From: Phytophthora sp. 'mugwort'
Taxonomy: Eukaryota; Oomycota; Peronosporomycetes; Peronosporales; Peronosporaceae
Assembly (NCBI GenBank): GCA_033558025.1
Contig: JAUCEF010000013.1
Coordinates: 4,953,001-5,017,000, forward strand
DNA: 64,000 bases
Direction: 5' to 3'
Numbering within the stretch: position 1 is the first letter of the stretch; the number at the start of each line of letters is the position of its first letter. Both the position numbers and the translations under genes were made by a program. Below are positions 11,012 to 21,001 of the stretch, one piece after another. The notes below the pieces were generated by a model that searched no databases, was not told the origin of the DNA, and worked only from the letters and a program-made list of their open reading frames with translations.

Positions 11012-11058
11012 AATATTAAATTCGACGAAAGTATATTAAAAACCATATAGATTAAACA
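11012..11058. promoter_or_regulatory. Short AT-rich divergent promoter between protease and major capsid genes
   Basis: Only 47 bp separate the two start codons. The interval is almost pure A/T and carries AATTTAATATT in front of the protease start and TATATTAAA in front of the capsid start. TATA-like AT motifs also lie close to the starts of the GIY-YIG gene and the core-protein gene. Confidence 0.4.
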
Positions 11059-12614
11059 ATGAGCGAAACTCAACTATCCGATCAGTATTTGTACCAGAGC
11101 TCGCTCCAAAGCGACCCGGGATCAAGGTATCGCCTGGGTAACGCGTACCTTTGTAATCGATCTGAATCAAGGCTCGTATCAGAATGGTGTTATTACTATC
11201 GATGCATGTCGCTTGAACTAAACGGAAAGACGATTGTCTCTATGGCAGATTACAAACTGTTTTGGAACAACATTCGCGCTCAGACAAGCTACAGCCCTCA
11301 GTATGTTGAAAAGCATGGAGCTGAGTATTTCCTATACCCGGATGCTGCTCAGTCAGCTTTGTACAGGGCAGCCACATCATCAACTACGGGTGATGGATAC
11401 ACAAGCACTACTGCCTTCTCATCATCCTATGCTACAACTGGTCCTTCTGGTGGTGCATCTGTCGTTAACGACGGTCTTGCAAGACATCTGTTGTCTAATC
11501 CACCTAACGCTGGATCTGATTTCTCCGCTTCGTGGCCCCTTGGTGGAGCTGTAGCATATACGCTATCTCGAATCAACTGGCGCGTGGTGCCTTCGTAGCT
11601 GGCGTCGCCACGGCTAACGCAATCATGGGTACGTGGAACTATATACTAAAGGTTAAACTAACTGATCTTCACCCTATCTTTAAGGAGTTAGATCTCATGG
11701 CGTATTCCCAAATCCGCCTCCGCTTCCGAGTCAATCAGGGTACTTCTACTATTGCTGTGGATGTTTCAAAGGGTATGTCTCTAACCAACACTAATCTTGG
11801 GAGTGGCAATACTTGTCCGATAATGGTCTCTGCTTCATCCACGGGTAATCTCATGGCCGGAGTTCTTGCTGCTTCTGCCGGTTTCAACATTGCTTGAGGT
11901 GCTGTCGTTAATGCCCTCGAGCCTACTGTGGATGGCACCTATATGCCATTCACTACTTCACATCTATACGTACCGTTTGTGCATCTTGAGAATCCTCAGG
12001 CAATTGTTTCGAAGTCTGTCAAGAAGGTCCGATATAATGATTGCTAAGCTCAATGGTTCTACCAGCGCGCTGGAACTGGTAAAAAAAAAAGCAATCGACT
12101 CAGCTCAATGCTGCATTCGATCTCCAGCTATCAGCTTCTATTAAGAATGCAAAATATGTAATCTCAATGCCTTTAGCCGAGTAAACGAGTAGCTTGGCTC
12201 GGCAGCAGTTCAAGAGTTCCAGAGTCCTTTTGATTCAGCTCCTTGGACTGTTCACCCTGGATCGAGTATCCGCAACTTCAATGTTCGTATCGGTTCGCAG
12301 CAGACCTTTGATATCAGTCATGACTACGTTTTCCACCACTTCACTAACGAGGTAGCTAAAATCAGTTCGATCAATGGTGATCTCACCCCTGAGCTGGTTA
12401 ATAGTCTTCTTGACTATCAGACGTGATGTTTAACGAACCGTGTTCTCATTGCTGACGTTAGTCGTCTAACAGAGCGTGATGTTCCCCAATCGATTCAGAT
12501 CCAGGGAGTGAATGCTGGTTACCAGGACACCAACATGTTGGGATCGTGGTGAGCGAGCAGGAGCTGACTTTTGATAGACTAACCGGTGAGATTTTAGATT
12601 TTACCACAGCTTAG
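11059..12614 (+). pseudogene. Double-jelly-roll major capsid protein of the Polinton-like element, frameshifted
   Basis: The first 179 residues from ATG 11059 are open and contain RCMSLELNGKTIVSMADYK. A frame change near 11560 leads to TWNYILKVKLTDLHPIFKEL and RLRFRVNQG (11532-11897). After a stop at 11896 the next pieces carry YVPFVHLENPQ, then FDSAPWTVHPGSSIRNFNV, DISHDYVFHHFTNE and SSINGDLTPELVN (about 12235-12420), and finally DVPQSIQIQGVNAG and ELTFDRLTGEILDF before TAG 12612-12614. These blocks match the double-jelly-roll capsid proteins of Polintons and relatives. About 500 residues in total, within the family range. It pairs functionally with the minor capsid protein, ATPase and protease nearby. 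Confidence 0.8.
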
Positions 12615-12651
12615 TAGAGTAGTTTTAGTCCTCAGTTTATTAGATAAAAAA

Positions 12652-12846
12652 TATGATAAGATTATTGGTGATCAGCCAACCATTTCAGATGTGCCTTTGC
12701 CTTACGTACGTGGTGCGATTTACCCGCGCATGGATACGACGTTCCACACTCACATTCAGTAGGAGCGTTTCTACGAGCTTTTATTCCTTGCGGGTGTAAT
12801 CATCGTCTGCACGCTGTTAATCTATCTGTGGCTTTTCTTCATCAGT
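12652..12846 (+). pseudogene. Small membrane-anchored protein downstream of the capsid gene, one internal stop
   Basis: One frame reads YDKIIGDQPTISDVPLPYV, meets a TAG at 12760, and continues as ERFYELLFLAGVIIVCTLL and IYLWLFFI, a clear single membrane span. It immediately follows the capsid gene and its 3' end overlaps the end of the minus-strand GIY-YIG gene. Probably a small virion membrane or lysis-type protein, but no family is recognised. Confidence 0.35.
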
Positions 12847-13317
12847 TGCTATACCATATCGATGACGTTCAGTTTGAATATGACGAGCTTTATATCCGCG
12901 TGTGTACGTTTCACCACATTGACATTCAACAACTTCAGTGTTGTGAGTTTTGTTATAGGCAAGATTATATGTGTTTGCTTACGTGCTTGTCTTCCTATGT
13001 GTTTGCTTTCGTGCTTGTATTCCTTCGACTGCTTGCTTATTAGCACGCTTAGTCGAATCAATAACCAGCTGCTTAAAGTGTAGTAAATTCTTACGATCAT
13101 CAATCTCATGCTCACTAACTAAGTAGATATAGAAGTTAGCAACCCCGTGCTCGCGAAAGTGGTGATAAAACATAGCAGTACATCTAATCTTACCTTCAAC
13201 CCACCGCTTGTAGTTTCGCTTACGATTATCAAATCGTTTTTGAAGAGTAACTGTGGTACTACCCACATATACAATCGATTCGTCCGCGTTGGTGATCTTG
13301 TAAATATATCCCTTCAT
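12817..13317 (-). pseudogene. GIY-YIG endonuclease with C2H2-like zinc-finger tail, disrupted by a 28-bp duplication
   Basis: From ATG 13317 the protein begins GYIYKITNADESIVYVGST, the GIY-YIG signature, followed by the expected Arg region (TLQKRFDNRKR) and EHGVANFYIYLVSEHE. The downstream part, in another frame, reads VVECQCGETYTRGYKARHIQ followed by TERH, a CxC/HxxxxH finger-like motif. It ends at TAA 12817-12819. A perfect-length 28-bp tandem duplication at 12969-13024 separates the two parts and shifts the frame. Removing one unit would reconnect them. GIY-YIG nucleases of this kind are often homing or repair nucleases in large DNA viruses. It is convergent with the capsid operon side. 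Confidence 0.75.
12969..13024. repeat. Tandem 28-bp duplication inside the GIY-YIG gene
   Basis: Two adjacent 28-bp units (12969-12996 and 12997-13024) differ at two positions. Because 28 is not a multiple of three, the duplication shifts the reading frame of the GIY-YIG gene between its nuclease domain and its zinc-finger-like tail. Confidence 0.8.
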
Positions 13318-13390
13318 TATTATATCATAGACTTTATATATTAGGATCCCCTACAATTCTGTCGTAGCTTAAGAAAAAAAAACGCTTAGT

Positions 13391-13705
13391 TTAATTTAAT
13401 TCTGCTAAGAGCTTAGGGCACTTCTCAATTACGAATTGGCTCTTACGGAGCCAATCAATATAATTGGGATCAATTCGACTGATCTGCTTGAGAGACTTCC
13501 CTCGAAATTTCCCCCAAGTCATCATATATGATCATCAATATGAGTTATCATCAGTTAAAAATTTTGAGTGTAAGAATATTTTGATATCCTCCCCAATATT
13601 TAAAATGGTTGATTAAATACCCATCGACAATAACCAGGACTCAGAAGAATATGCTTCTTCAATCTGGGTGCCCTTGTATTTTCCAAAAGTTAATTCATTC
13701 GACAT
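13391..13705 (-). pseudogene. Tandem ExoX-C/DUF3820-like small protein gene, frameshifted
   Basis: From ATG 13705 the frame reads NELTFGKYKGTQIEEAYSS and then, after a one-base shift, SPGYCRWVFNQPF. A second related unit lies at 13525-13391 (TWGKFRGKSLKQISRIDPNY, then IDWLRKS) and ends at TAA 13391-13393. The FGKYKG...I...DP.Y..W pattern is that of the short ExoX-like C-terminal/DUF3820 domain. Two copies in one short gene, about 100 residues in total. Several frame breaks lie between the copies. It is the outermost recognisable gene of the viral element on this side. Biochemical role unknown. The domain is often found attached to exonucleases. Confidence 0.55.
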
Positions 13706-14999
13706 GTTTTCAGTTGGGTGTATCTATATACATAGCCCGTTAATTTTTTTTAAAAAATTTAATTAATCAGGGAGGTGCATGGTACTGGCGCTGAAGGAGC
13801 CTTAACCCTTCTCAGACCTATCTTATATGCGATAGGTGATCCTAACGCTCGGAGACTATCGTTGGCTGTCTGGTTAGAAACATCAGCTAGTTATTAAAAA
13901 TGATTAAAATACAGATAAACCTACTCTCGAGTATAAATTACGGTGAAAAATACTGAAAATAAAAAACTGGCGGCGTAATGTGCTGAACCCTACTACTGAC
14001 GGTTATCGCCGGTGCCTCTGCAATATACTTCAGTGTATAAAAATTGTTCGGGATGGTTACAGCGCTACTGCAGTGCGACCTTTGATAGTTCTGCAGCGAG
14101 CGAGAAGGGCAGTCACCGTCGCGCATACTGATGAGTAGAATCCTCGCAATCGATAGTTGGCACTTGCTAATCTGGCGTACGGGGAGGAACTAGTGGAGTC
14201 ACCCGTATGGCGACCACTGCTCGAATTTGATGATGAAGTACTTGATGTACAGTAGTAGCTTGTCTCGTCGTTGGAGCATCTAATACTACTGTACGTGTAC
14301 ACTGTACAGTGTCGGGATATGTATCGCTGCAGCTCGCAATTGATATTTCAATCTATTTGAAGTATGACGGTAGCGTCGTAGTCACTGTTGCTGTCAGAGA
14401 CTGCGAAGGGATACTTAGCATATGTTGCTGTTGATTGAGCTAGAAAAAAGTCATCTTTGTACCTGAATCAAAACCTTTCGGAACTGTCAAGAGACTCTGC
14501 ATGAATGGTATCACCATTCCTATTTTCTTGACAGTACTGTACCAACCAGCCAAATGCATAACTGATTCTTACGTCCGTTACTAGCATCATCGGGTAGAAG
14601 ACGGAAATTGGGCCATAATTGTTTGAGGAATATCATGAAAAGGTGCTTGTCTTCCGTCCTCGGGGAGTACTTAGTACTTAGCTTCATTTCTACTGTCGCG
14701 GTGGATGAACTATCCTCACTTTTCAAGCCATCTCAGTTGATATGGCTGCATGATGCGAATAAATAGCGAATTGACAGAAGCCGTCGGCTTTGAAGATGGT
14801 TCAATTCTGAAAATAAAATGATCGCTGCTTGCCACGGAAGCCAGCACTGTTTTGTCCCTATTGCAATTCTCTATTGCCTAGACACGCAGTGTTGCGCCAA
14901 TTACTCTATGGCATCAGTATGGCTGCAGCAACTGCCTGACTGACAGTAAAAAAACTCTTTCCTATTTTTAAACCACGAACTACTTTCCAAACATAACGC
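13706..14999. other. Right flank of the viral element and degenerate host sequence
   Basis: The first 200 bp are AT-rich, with a poly-T/A tract and a CCTATC/GATAGG hairpin near 13825-13845. The element terminus should be here, but the matching terminal inverted repeat lies outside the window, so the border cannot be fixed. From about 13930 composition becomes more balanced. A minus-strand frame at 14057-14302 is Ser/Thr-rich (SSTSSSNSSSG) and ends hydrophobic, like the 15.0-15.6 kb gene. It may be a decayed secreted-protein gene. No clean gene seen. Confidence 0.4.
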
Positions 15000-15588
15000 T
15001 CAGAAAAGAACTGCAGCTACAACGGCGAGGGTTCCCATACCTACTGCCAGAGAGCGACGTCCGACACTTGCTGACGCTGAGTCTGATTGCGAGCTGGTGG
15101 AACTGTCAACAAAGGAGTTGTCACTTGTAGAAAGACTCGGGCTATCATTTGAGGAAGGGTACTCTACGATGTTGTCGTTGTCTTCATTGGATCCGACGGT
15201 TTGCGTTCCATTGTCGGACGCACTGGAGCTGAACGCATTGAACTTAGACGCGCTGTTGTCACTGGCACTGCCGGACTCATTGAACGAGTCGGAGCCGCTC
15301 AGCCCAATAGTTTCGCTACGGTTCGTGTCCGATCTTGCGTCATTGGCGCTTTCACTGACTTCGGGAAGAGGAGGAGCGCCTATATACCTTCGGTTAGTAT
15401 CGCTAGGACGAGTGCGAGAAAACTACTGCGCTGCCATCTCGCTCACGTGTAAAGCGGCCGCGGAAAGTCGCCTGGTCGACGGCCGGCAGGGATGGCACGC
15501 TTGCGTTGATTGTGGGCGAAAGGTTCGTGGCGCTCGCAAGACCGAGTACAAACACTATCGCGACGAGCAGGATGGCCTTCGTCATCAT
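15000..15588 (-). CDS. Ser-rich secreted protein, probably GPI-anchored (two exons)
   Basis: CDS is complement(15000..15379, 15447..15588), 173 residues. Exon 1 encodes a strong signal peptide (MMTKAILLVAIVFVLGLASA). The mature part is Ser/Asp/Asn-rich and mucin-like (SETIGLSGSDSFNESGSAS). The C-terminus is hydrophobic after RRS (LAVGMGTLAVVAAVLF), fitting a GPI-attachment signal. The 67-nt intron begins GTGAGC, has a TACTAAC branch point and ends TATATAG. It restores a single frame across two otherwise offset frames. No enzymatic domain is visible. Such proteins are typical cell-surface or secreted components of oomycetes. A similar decayed sequence lies at 17.7-18.0 kb. Not an obvious RxLR effector. 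Confidence 0.65.
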
Positions 15589-15964
15589 GGCTGGCAGTTG
15601 AATAGCTTGCTGGTGATCGGAGACGTAACTTTAGAAATGATCATAGAGCAGATACTACGTTTGGTAATTCGAAGGACGGTCAACACATGTAAACGTTTTT
15701 ATGTGTTGACCTGGCTTTATCTGCACATTAAGAATGAAGTTATTAAAAGTCGACGTGTTTTTTTTAGAGTGAAAAGTTAGACGGTATCGAATATCACAAC
15801 CTTTTTATTGAGCTCATCAATTACCAATTCATGATTGAAAGTAACGGAAATTCCGGAATAATACCCCGAGTACTATTTAATTGTACCCCCACCTGCTCAC
15901 AATGGGTTACACGAATTAGAGCCTAAAAGATAGTATTAAAATCGTATTTAAAGAGTAAAAGATG
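15589..15964. other. Upstream region of the Ser-rich gene
   Basis: AT-rich interval of about 375 bp between the secreted-protein gene and the tRNA-like relic. It should contain the promoter of the minus-strand gene. No definite motif or coding signal seen. Confidence 0.3.
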
Positions 15965-16030
15965 TGGACACGGCGGGGATTGAATCCGCGTCAATCCGCA
16001 TAAAACGCGGTGCATCTGAGCTACGTGTCC
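15965..16030 (-). pseudogene. tRNA-Lys(TTT)-like relic with shortened D arm
   Basis: Minus-strand sequence has a perfect 7-bp acceptor stem (GGACACG/CGTGTCC), an anticodon stem CCGC/GCGG with loop GTTTTAT (anticodon TTT) and a T-arm TTCAATC with one stem mismatch. The D arm is collapsed to GCTCAGATGCA, missing about seven bases, giving 66 nt instead of about 73. It is best read as a pseudo-tRNA or tRNA-derived repeat end rather than a working tRNA. Confidence 0.55.
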
Positions 16031-16165
16031 AAGCACACTTGATTACCTATAAAATTGCAAGAAAAGAAAAACTTTTTTTTGTAGTTACTTGTGAGCACAA
16101 AGGGTTGCGCTGTATTACTTGTGATCACAAAGGGCAGCACAGTTTTACAGTCTACTTTTGGCATG

Positions 16166-17505
16166 CTACTCGTCAATCAGAGCAATGTCATCAAGGGCAT
16201 CATGAAGCTCGTCGAGATTAAAGTCACCCTCGTCTTGCTCGGCTTCCTTCAAGGCCTCCCACTTCTCACGAAACCGATCTCCGTACACGTCGTGCCGCGC
16301 AACATGCCAATCCATACAGTGGTCAGCAAAGCCTGCTGCAGCAACTGAATTGGCCACCGTTTCACAATCAATGTCACGCCACGCCTTCTTGACCCATCCA
16401 CAGACAACCCCTACAAATGGCATGCGAGGGTTGCCGAATCGCGTGTACTCGACCTTATCGCTCTCCTTCTATGCACTGATCTTCATATACAGCAGTCCTT
16501 GAACGTCTTGTAGATGCCGATGTCGCCTGCTTGCAGGTACGGCGTCAGACCCCAGGAATAACACATATGCTCACGTTCCGAGCAGCACACTTAGCCTTCA
16601 CCTCCTTGGAGATGTGCGCGCGCATGGAGTCCCTAACGAGGTGCTTTCCTTCACTTGTGTCGACCAGCGGGAATGCGAGATTGATCCAGCGTTTCAAGAG
16701 CTTGCTGTCGACCAACGTTCGTGGCTCTTGAGCCACATAAAAGCCGCCAATCTTGTCAAACGAAGGCAAAGCTTTGCCTTTCCATATCAGAAGTGGTGGA
16801 AGCTTTTACCCGCTGCTGTCACTGCGAGTACCGCCGTAATCCGCATGGACGAAAACCCCGTAGAGCGGACCACAACGTGGCGATTGCCGATGATGTCCAC
16901 GGTTTGATTACGCGCGTCTTCGAAATAAACGACAGTTACATCCATCAATATCGTTCGGTGCAGGTCCATGGTGGGCTTCGCACTATGCAGAAACGTCATA
17001 TAGGAAACGGCACGATCCACTAGCTTGTCGTCGCTGAGCGTTGTTAGATTGGTGCGCCGCCGCAGGGACAGACCATAACGCCGCATAAAGCCTGTGATCC
17101 AGTGTGGGGAGGCAACGAAGCCTTAAGAGCTGGCGCTGGTGGTCTCCTGACACGCGAAATTACCCTGGCATATGGCCAATCCACGCACGTGTAATCTTCT
17201 CCTTTTTGAGCAGATTTGCTACAACCTCATCGTAGAGCGCCTCCTCCATTGCGCCGGAAAGAGGACGCCGCCCACCTCCTGCACGGAGTCTGCTGGCCGG
17301 ATCAGCAGCTAGCAGCTGTTCACGTCACACCACCAGCGGCGTCTAGCTTCCATCCCCTCGCACTGAAGTGCTTGATGGCTCGCGTTGGGACGCCATCGCC
17401 ATCTTCCCAGATCCACTGAAGGACCTCTTGCTTGCGCCAGATGCTGATCGGGATTCTTGTAGGCATTTCGCCGAATGGGGAAGCGCTGGGGGATGGAAAG
17501 ACAAT
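16166..17505 (-). pseudogene. pogo/Tigger-like (DDE_1) transposase relic
   Basis: Minus-strand frames in order from right to left: an HTH-like start (RIPISIWRKQEVLQWIWEDG near 17450-17390), then HRTILMDVTVVYFEDARNQT (about 16980-16925, first catalytic D), RHVVVRSTGFSSMRITAVLA, IGGFYVAQEPRTLVDSKLLK, GKHLVRDSMRAHISKEVKAK (second D, about 16645), and YLQAGDIGIYK (third D, about 16530). An acidic C-terminal tail ends at 16166 (DFNLDELHDALDDIALIDE). The order and spacing fit pogo-superfamily transposases that cut and paste with a DDD/DDE triad. Multiple stops and frameshifts. Inactive. Confidence 0.7.
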
Positions 17506-18521
17506 GCATACTGCATCAATGGTTGGGTCTAACAGGTTTGACAGATGAGGCAGCTTCTGGTGAGATGGTTGGTGGCTGGGGTGGCTACTGCAGGCGAGGT
17601 TACGTACGTAAGGTTACTTTAGAGTTACGGTGAAGTTACTCTGAGAGGGTACTATTCGGGTAGAGGGTATTATTCGGGAATTTCCGTTATTTAAAAAATG
17701 CTAGACAATAATAGAGCTCTCGTAGTTGGATCACACCAGAGCGAAGAAAAAAATATGAACAATGCCCTCATCGCTGCTGAATGGAGACCAACTCCCCCCG
17801 AGCTTGCATTCGATTGCGAGCTGGACGAACTGTTGATGATTGTATCCGATTGAGAGTTCGAGGAACTTTTGATACGAGCAGGTTCATTGCCGCTGGTAGC
17901 CGAGTCAGTGTCATTACTCGATCGCGAGAGGGATTTCGTGACGGATTCTTCGGCGTCAAGACTGGTGGTGGATATATCATTCTTGCAGTCAAGACCATCA
18001 TGAGACAATGAACTAGAGGTAGTCGCCACGAAAAAAAATCATGAAAGAGTGCTGAACAGGACGAAGACTCCACGCGAGGTGAGGACGCTGTATCGGCGGC
18101 ATACGAACATGACGGGTAGTACCTCCGAACACGACGCGAGTACCTCCTTAGGACTAACAGTTCGTAGAGCTGCGTCTTGATCTCCTTTACATTAGCCCGA
18201 TACTTGGTTTTGCAAGCCTGAGCTACCCGAACGGACTACTTGATATAGACGACATTGAACACCGTCCTGGCAGCGTCTCAAAGGTCTCTGATTCTACAGG
18301 AGTCGTATTGACGTGAATCTAAATGCTTAATCGACAAGTCAATCTTTCTTGAATATTGCGCCATAGCAGCATTGGAGATCACATGAAGACTCCACTGGTT
18401 GAGAGGGAATAAACTTGAGAGAGAAAAGAAAAAGCACGACACGAGCAGATCAAAAACGTCCGCAGACCAATGTATAAACAAAACGTACACTTCGACTACG
18501 CTAGGCTCCATGGTTGACGGC
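17506..18521. other. Degenerate spacer with a Ser-rich gene relic
   Basis: On the minus strand, 17691-18029 reads as a Ser/Asn/Asp-rich segment (SLSRSSNDTDSATSGNEPAR, SSSSSQSNASSGG) followed by a hydrophobic end. It resembles the mature part and tail of the 15.0-15.6 kb secreted protein and is probably a decayed paralog without its signal peptide. The remainder includes the presumed 3' end of the adjacent membrane-protein gene and shows no other gene. Confidence 0.4.
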
Positions 18522-19582
18522 TCAAACTGTTCCATACTCAGCCGTCGTCTCGAACACAAATGGTTTGTAGAACTCGTCGCTGCCGCTTGGAACCCTGGAA
18601 CTACAACAACAAATAGCCATTAAACAACGTGAGTGGCGGGCTTTCGAATGATGCAGGCAATATCCGTAATATCTTACGCTTTGCAATGAACGACATAGAC
18701 GTATCGTACGCTGTCGACGAACACTAGAATCGGGAAAACGGGCGCGACGACGATGGCGACAGCCCGCAGCTTGTTGAAAACCTCCTGTGTGTCTCCTGGG
18801 AACGTTGCGTGTTTAAAGATGAGGTCTATTAATGCCCACGTGACCACAAGACCCACAACGGGGTCCCGGCCGTGGACGTACGTGCCGAACGCCAACACCA
18901 ATAGCGCACCCAGCAGCGCAGCATAGACACTGAATCCGAAGTAGGCTCCGTGAAGATACTGCATCACATCGGCGATGCCGAATATAACATCAGCACAGAG
19001 CCACCCAAAGTAGAGCCGCACGGAGAACTCGCTGCAGAAGTAATAAATCCATGCCTGCGAGTATCTCGGCGTGGGGTGGCGCACCACGAACAGGTAGAGC
19101 GGCAGCACAGTGCACCAGAGCACGGCAAGCGCGAAAGTCGCCATGTGCACCCAGCTGAACCATATGTCCAGCGCCACCCACGACATATTAGCCAGGCAGG
19201 CGAGCTGAAACCATTGACGCAGGAAGCTCGGGTCATCCGACGTGAGGTAGAAGCTGTAGGTCGGGTAGAATCGATCGGTGATGGCAGTGATGCCTGTGAA
19301 GACGTAGATGGGCACCCATATGTAAAGCATGTACGCCGATGGGGCCAGGGGATTGTTGAGCATCAGCGTGGAGGTCGTGGGGGTCGTAGTGGGTACGATA
19401 GCCAGAGATCCGCTGCTGTCCAAGGCTCCGGAGGCTGTGACGGCTTTGGAGTCGTGGGACTTGGACGGCGCCCAGGAGCCTTCAGGCGCGAAGACGAAGA
19501 CGGCGACGACGACTGCAGTTTGAATGAGGAAGAGCACGACGTTGGCGCAGGGCAGATGTCGCCCCGGAGACGGCGGATCCAT
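18522..19582 (-). CDS. Multi-pass membrane protein, paralog A of a TspO/MBR-related-like family
   Basis: CDS is complement(18522..18600, 18678..19582), 327 residues. Exon 1 from ATG 19582 has about seven hydrophobic spans. Family marks shared with the four other copies are PSAYMLYIWVPIYVF, the CLANMSW block, LPLYLFVVRHP, SEFSVRLYFGW, YLHGAYFG and RDPVVGLVVTWALID. The frame would stop at TAA inside GTAAGA. Treating this as a phase-2 donor (77-nt intron ending TTGTTGTAG) adds a last exon ending AEYGTV, the same tail type seen in the paralogs. The [P]AxYxxxIWxxIY block and the second-half pattern resemble the tryptophan-rich sensory/TspO-related group, so a small-ligand transporter or sensor role is a guess. 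Membrane location is clear. Confidence 0.7.
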
Positions 19583-19785
19583 TGTGGAGAGCTCTCGCAG
19601 CGGCGGTAGAGAGATGAGATGAGATGCGAGTAGCTCTTCCAGCCGATTATTGGCTGTGATTGGCGGAAAAATTCGAAATAAGGTACGGGGATTGGAGGAA
19701 AAGATGTTTCTGAGTCAAACAAAAGATGGATACACCTAGGCAGACGGAGACCATGACTGGTCTGTAGGTTGGCGAGGAAGCCACT

Positions 19786-20777
19786 TTAGGCTGCTGCCTC
19801 GAGCCTGATAGAACCGTACTCGTTTTCTCTGGTGGAGGCTTCAGAAAGCCTTGACATCGGGCGGGACGATAGCAGCTTCGACGTGCTGGGATGTGTCACA
19901 CGCCAGCAGCAGCACAAGTTAGCGACCTGTTAGTTGACTTGCTAGGCGGGTGAAAGCAGCCTCCGTACCAGTTGAATTCGATAGTCCAGTAGCTGCAGGA
20001 CACCACAGTCATAGCGACCAAGATACCAGCCCCGAGTGTTGCAGCTGCTTGCACCTTTTCAAACTCCTGGACGACTTGGTCATCGAAACTCGAGACGTTC
20101 TTCGCAGTGACGCCAACGAGCGCCCACACCACCACAAGAGCCATGATAGGGTCTCGACCGTGTGACAGCCCCGATAACGCCACCACTAGCAACACAGCGA
20201 GCAGTGTCAGATAGGTCGACAGATGCAGAAACCCGCCGTCCTTGATCTGCAACGTCATGGTCCAGCTCACCACGGCCTCCACTGTGATCCATGCGAAGTA
20301 CAGTCGGACGCACAGCTCACTGCACAGATACTCGTGCCACAGCACCGTCTGGACGTTGCGCTCATAGCTGGCGAAGATGTAGAGCGGCAAAAGTGTTAGC
20401 CACAGCAGCGAGATCAGCACACTGGCGCCCAGCACGTTCCCGCTGGCCAGAACGATGCACCACGTGCCGTTGGCCACACAGGAGGCCGCAAAGCACAGCC
20501 GCAACGCGTTGGGCTTGGCGGCCGAGTCGTAGAGCGATAGTCCGGCGTACGAGACGTCGGTGATCAGCAGAATCATGCAGAGCAGGTAGATACCGTTCCA
20601 GATGGAGAACGCATATGCCGCCGGAGTCAACAGCGTGTCGTTCTGCGCACGCACGTCGCCCGCGTTGCCCACCGCCAGGCCGATGCACGTCAGCAGCATC
20701 TGCAACCCAAAGAAGGCGGCATTCACCCACGGGAGCCTCGCCGTCTCATGCAGCGTTGCACGCAATGTTGACATCAT
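19786..20777 (-). CDS. Multi-pass membrane protein, paralog B of the TspO/MBR-related-like family
   Basis: CDS is complement(19786..19885, 19969..20777), 302 residues from ATG 20777 (a second in-frame ATG follows at once). Hydrophobic spans alternate with family blocks LLTPAAYAFSIWNGIYLLC, CVANGTWCIVL, LLPLYIFASYERN, SELCVRLYFAWITVE and RDPIMALVVVWALVG. An unspliced frame runs to 19896, but a phase-2 intron (donor GTACGG at 19968, branch CTAAC, acceptor CCCAG at 19886) joins to an exon ending ENEYGSIRLEAAA, matching the YG[T/S] tails of its paralogs. Same strand as copies A and C, about 200-230 bp apart, so tandem duplication is likely. The weaker donor makes this splice less certain than in A and C. 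Confidence 0.7.
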
Positions 20778-21001
20778 ATCGTCCTCTCTGCCTTTCTAGT
20801 AGCTGGTTTCTCTCTCTCTCTTTCGGTTCTTTTTCGATACTGACGCAGTTGGGTGCTTGAAGTTTTGGCTGCTTCGAGCAAGCTAATGTATTCGATTAGA
20901 AGGGGAAAGTCATGGTACACCATGTATTAGCAAAATTATGATGGTCACAAGCCTATGATTTTGCCACGATTCGTGTGCGTCATGCCATCCTGGGAGAGCA
21001 A

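Noticed and set aside
13741..13905. Structured RNA or terminal inverted repeat of the viral element
   Set aside because: There is one short hairpin only. The partner end is outside the window, so neither can be shown.
15097..15780. 227-residue plus-strand frame over the secreted-protein gene
   Set aside because: It is the mirror of the Ser-rich minus-strand gene. The minus strand has a signal peptide, a good intron and a hydrophobic tail.
15965..16030. Functional tRNA gene
   Set aside because: The D arm is shortened and the T stem has a mismatch, so it is called a relic.
18950..19609. 219-residue plus-strand frame opposite paralog A
   Set aside because: Low-complexity mirror of a GC-rich membrane-protein gene. 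No domain.
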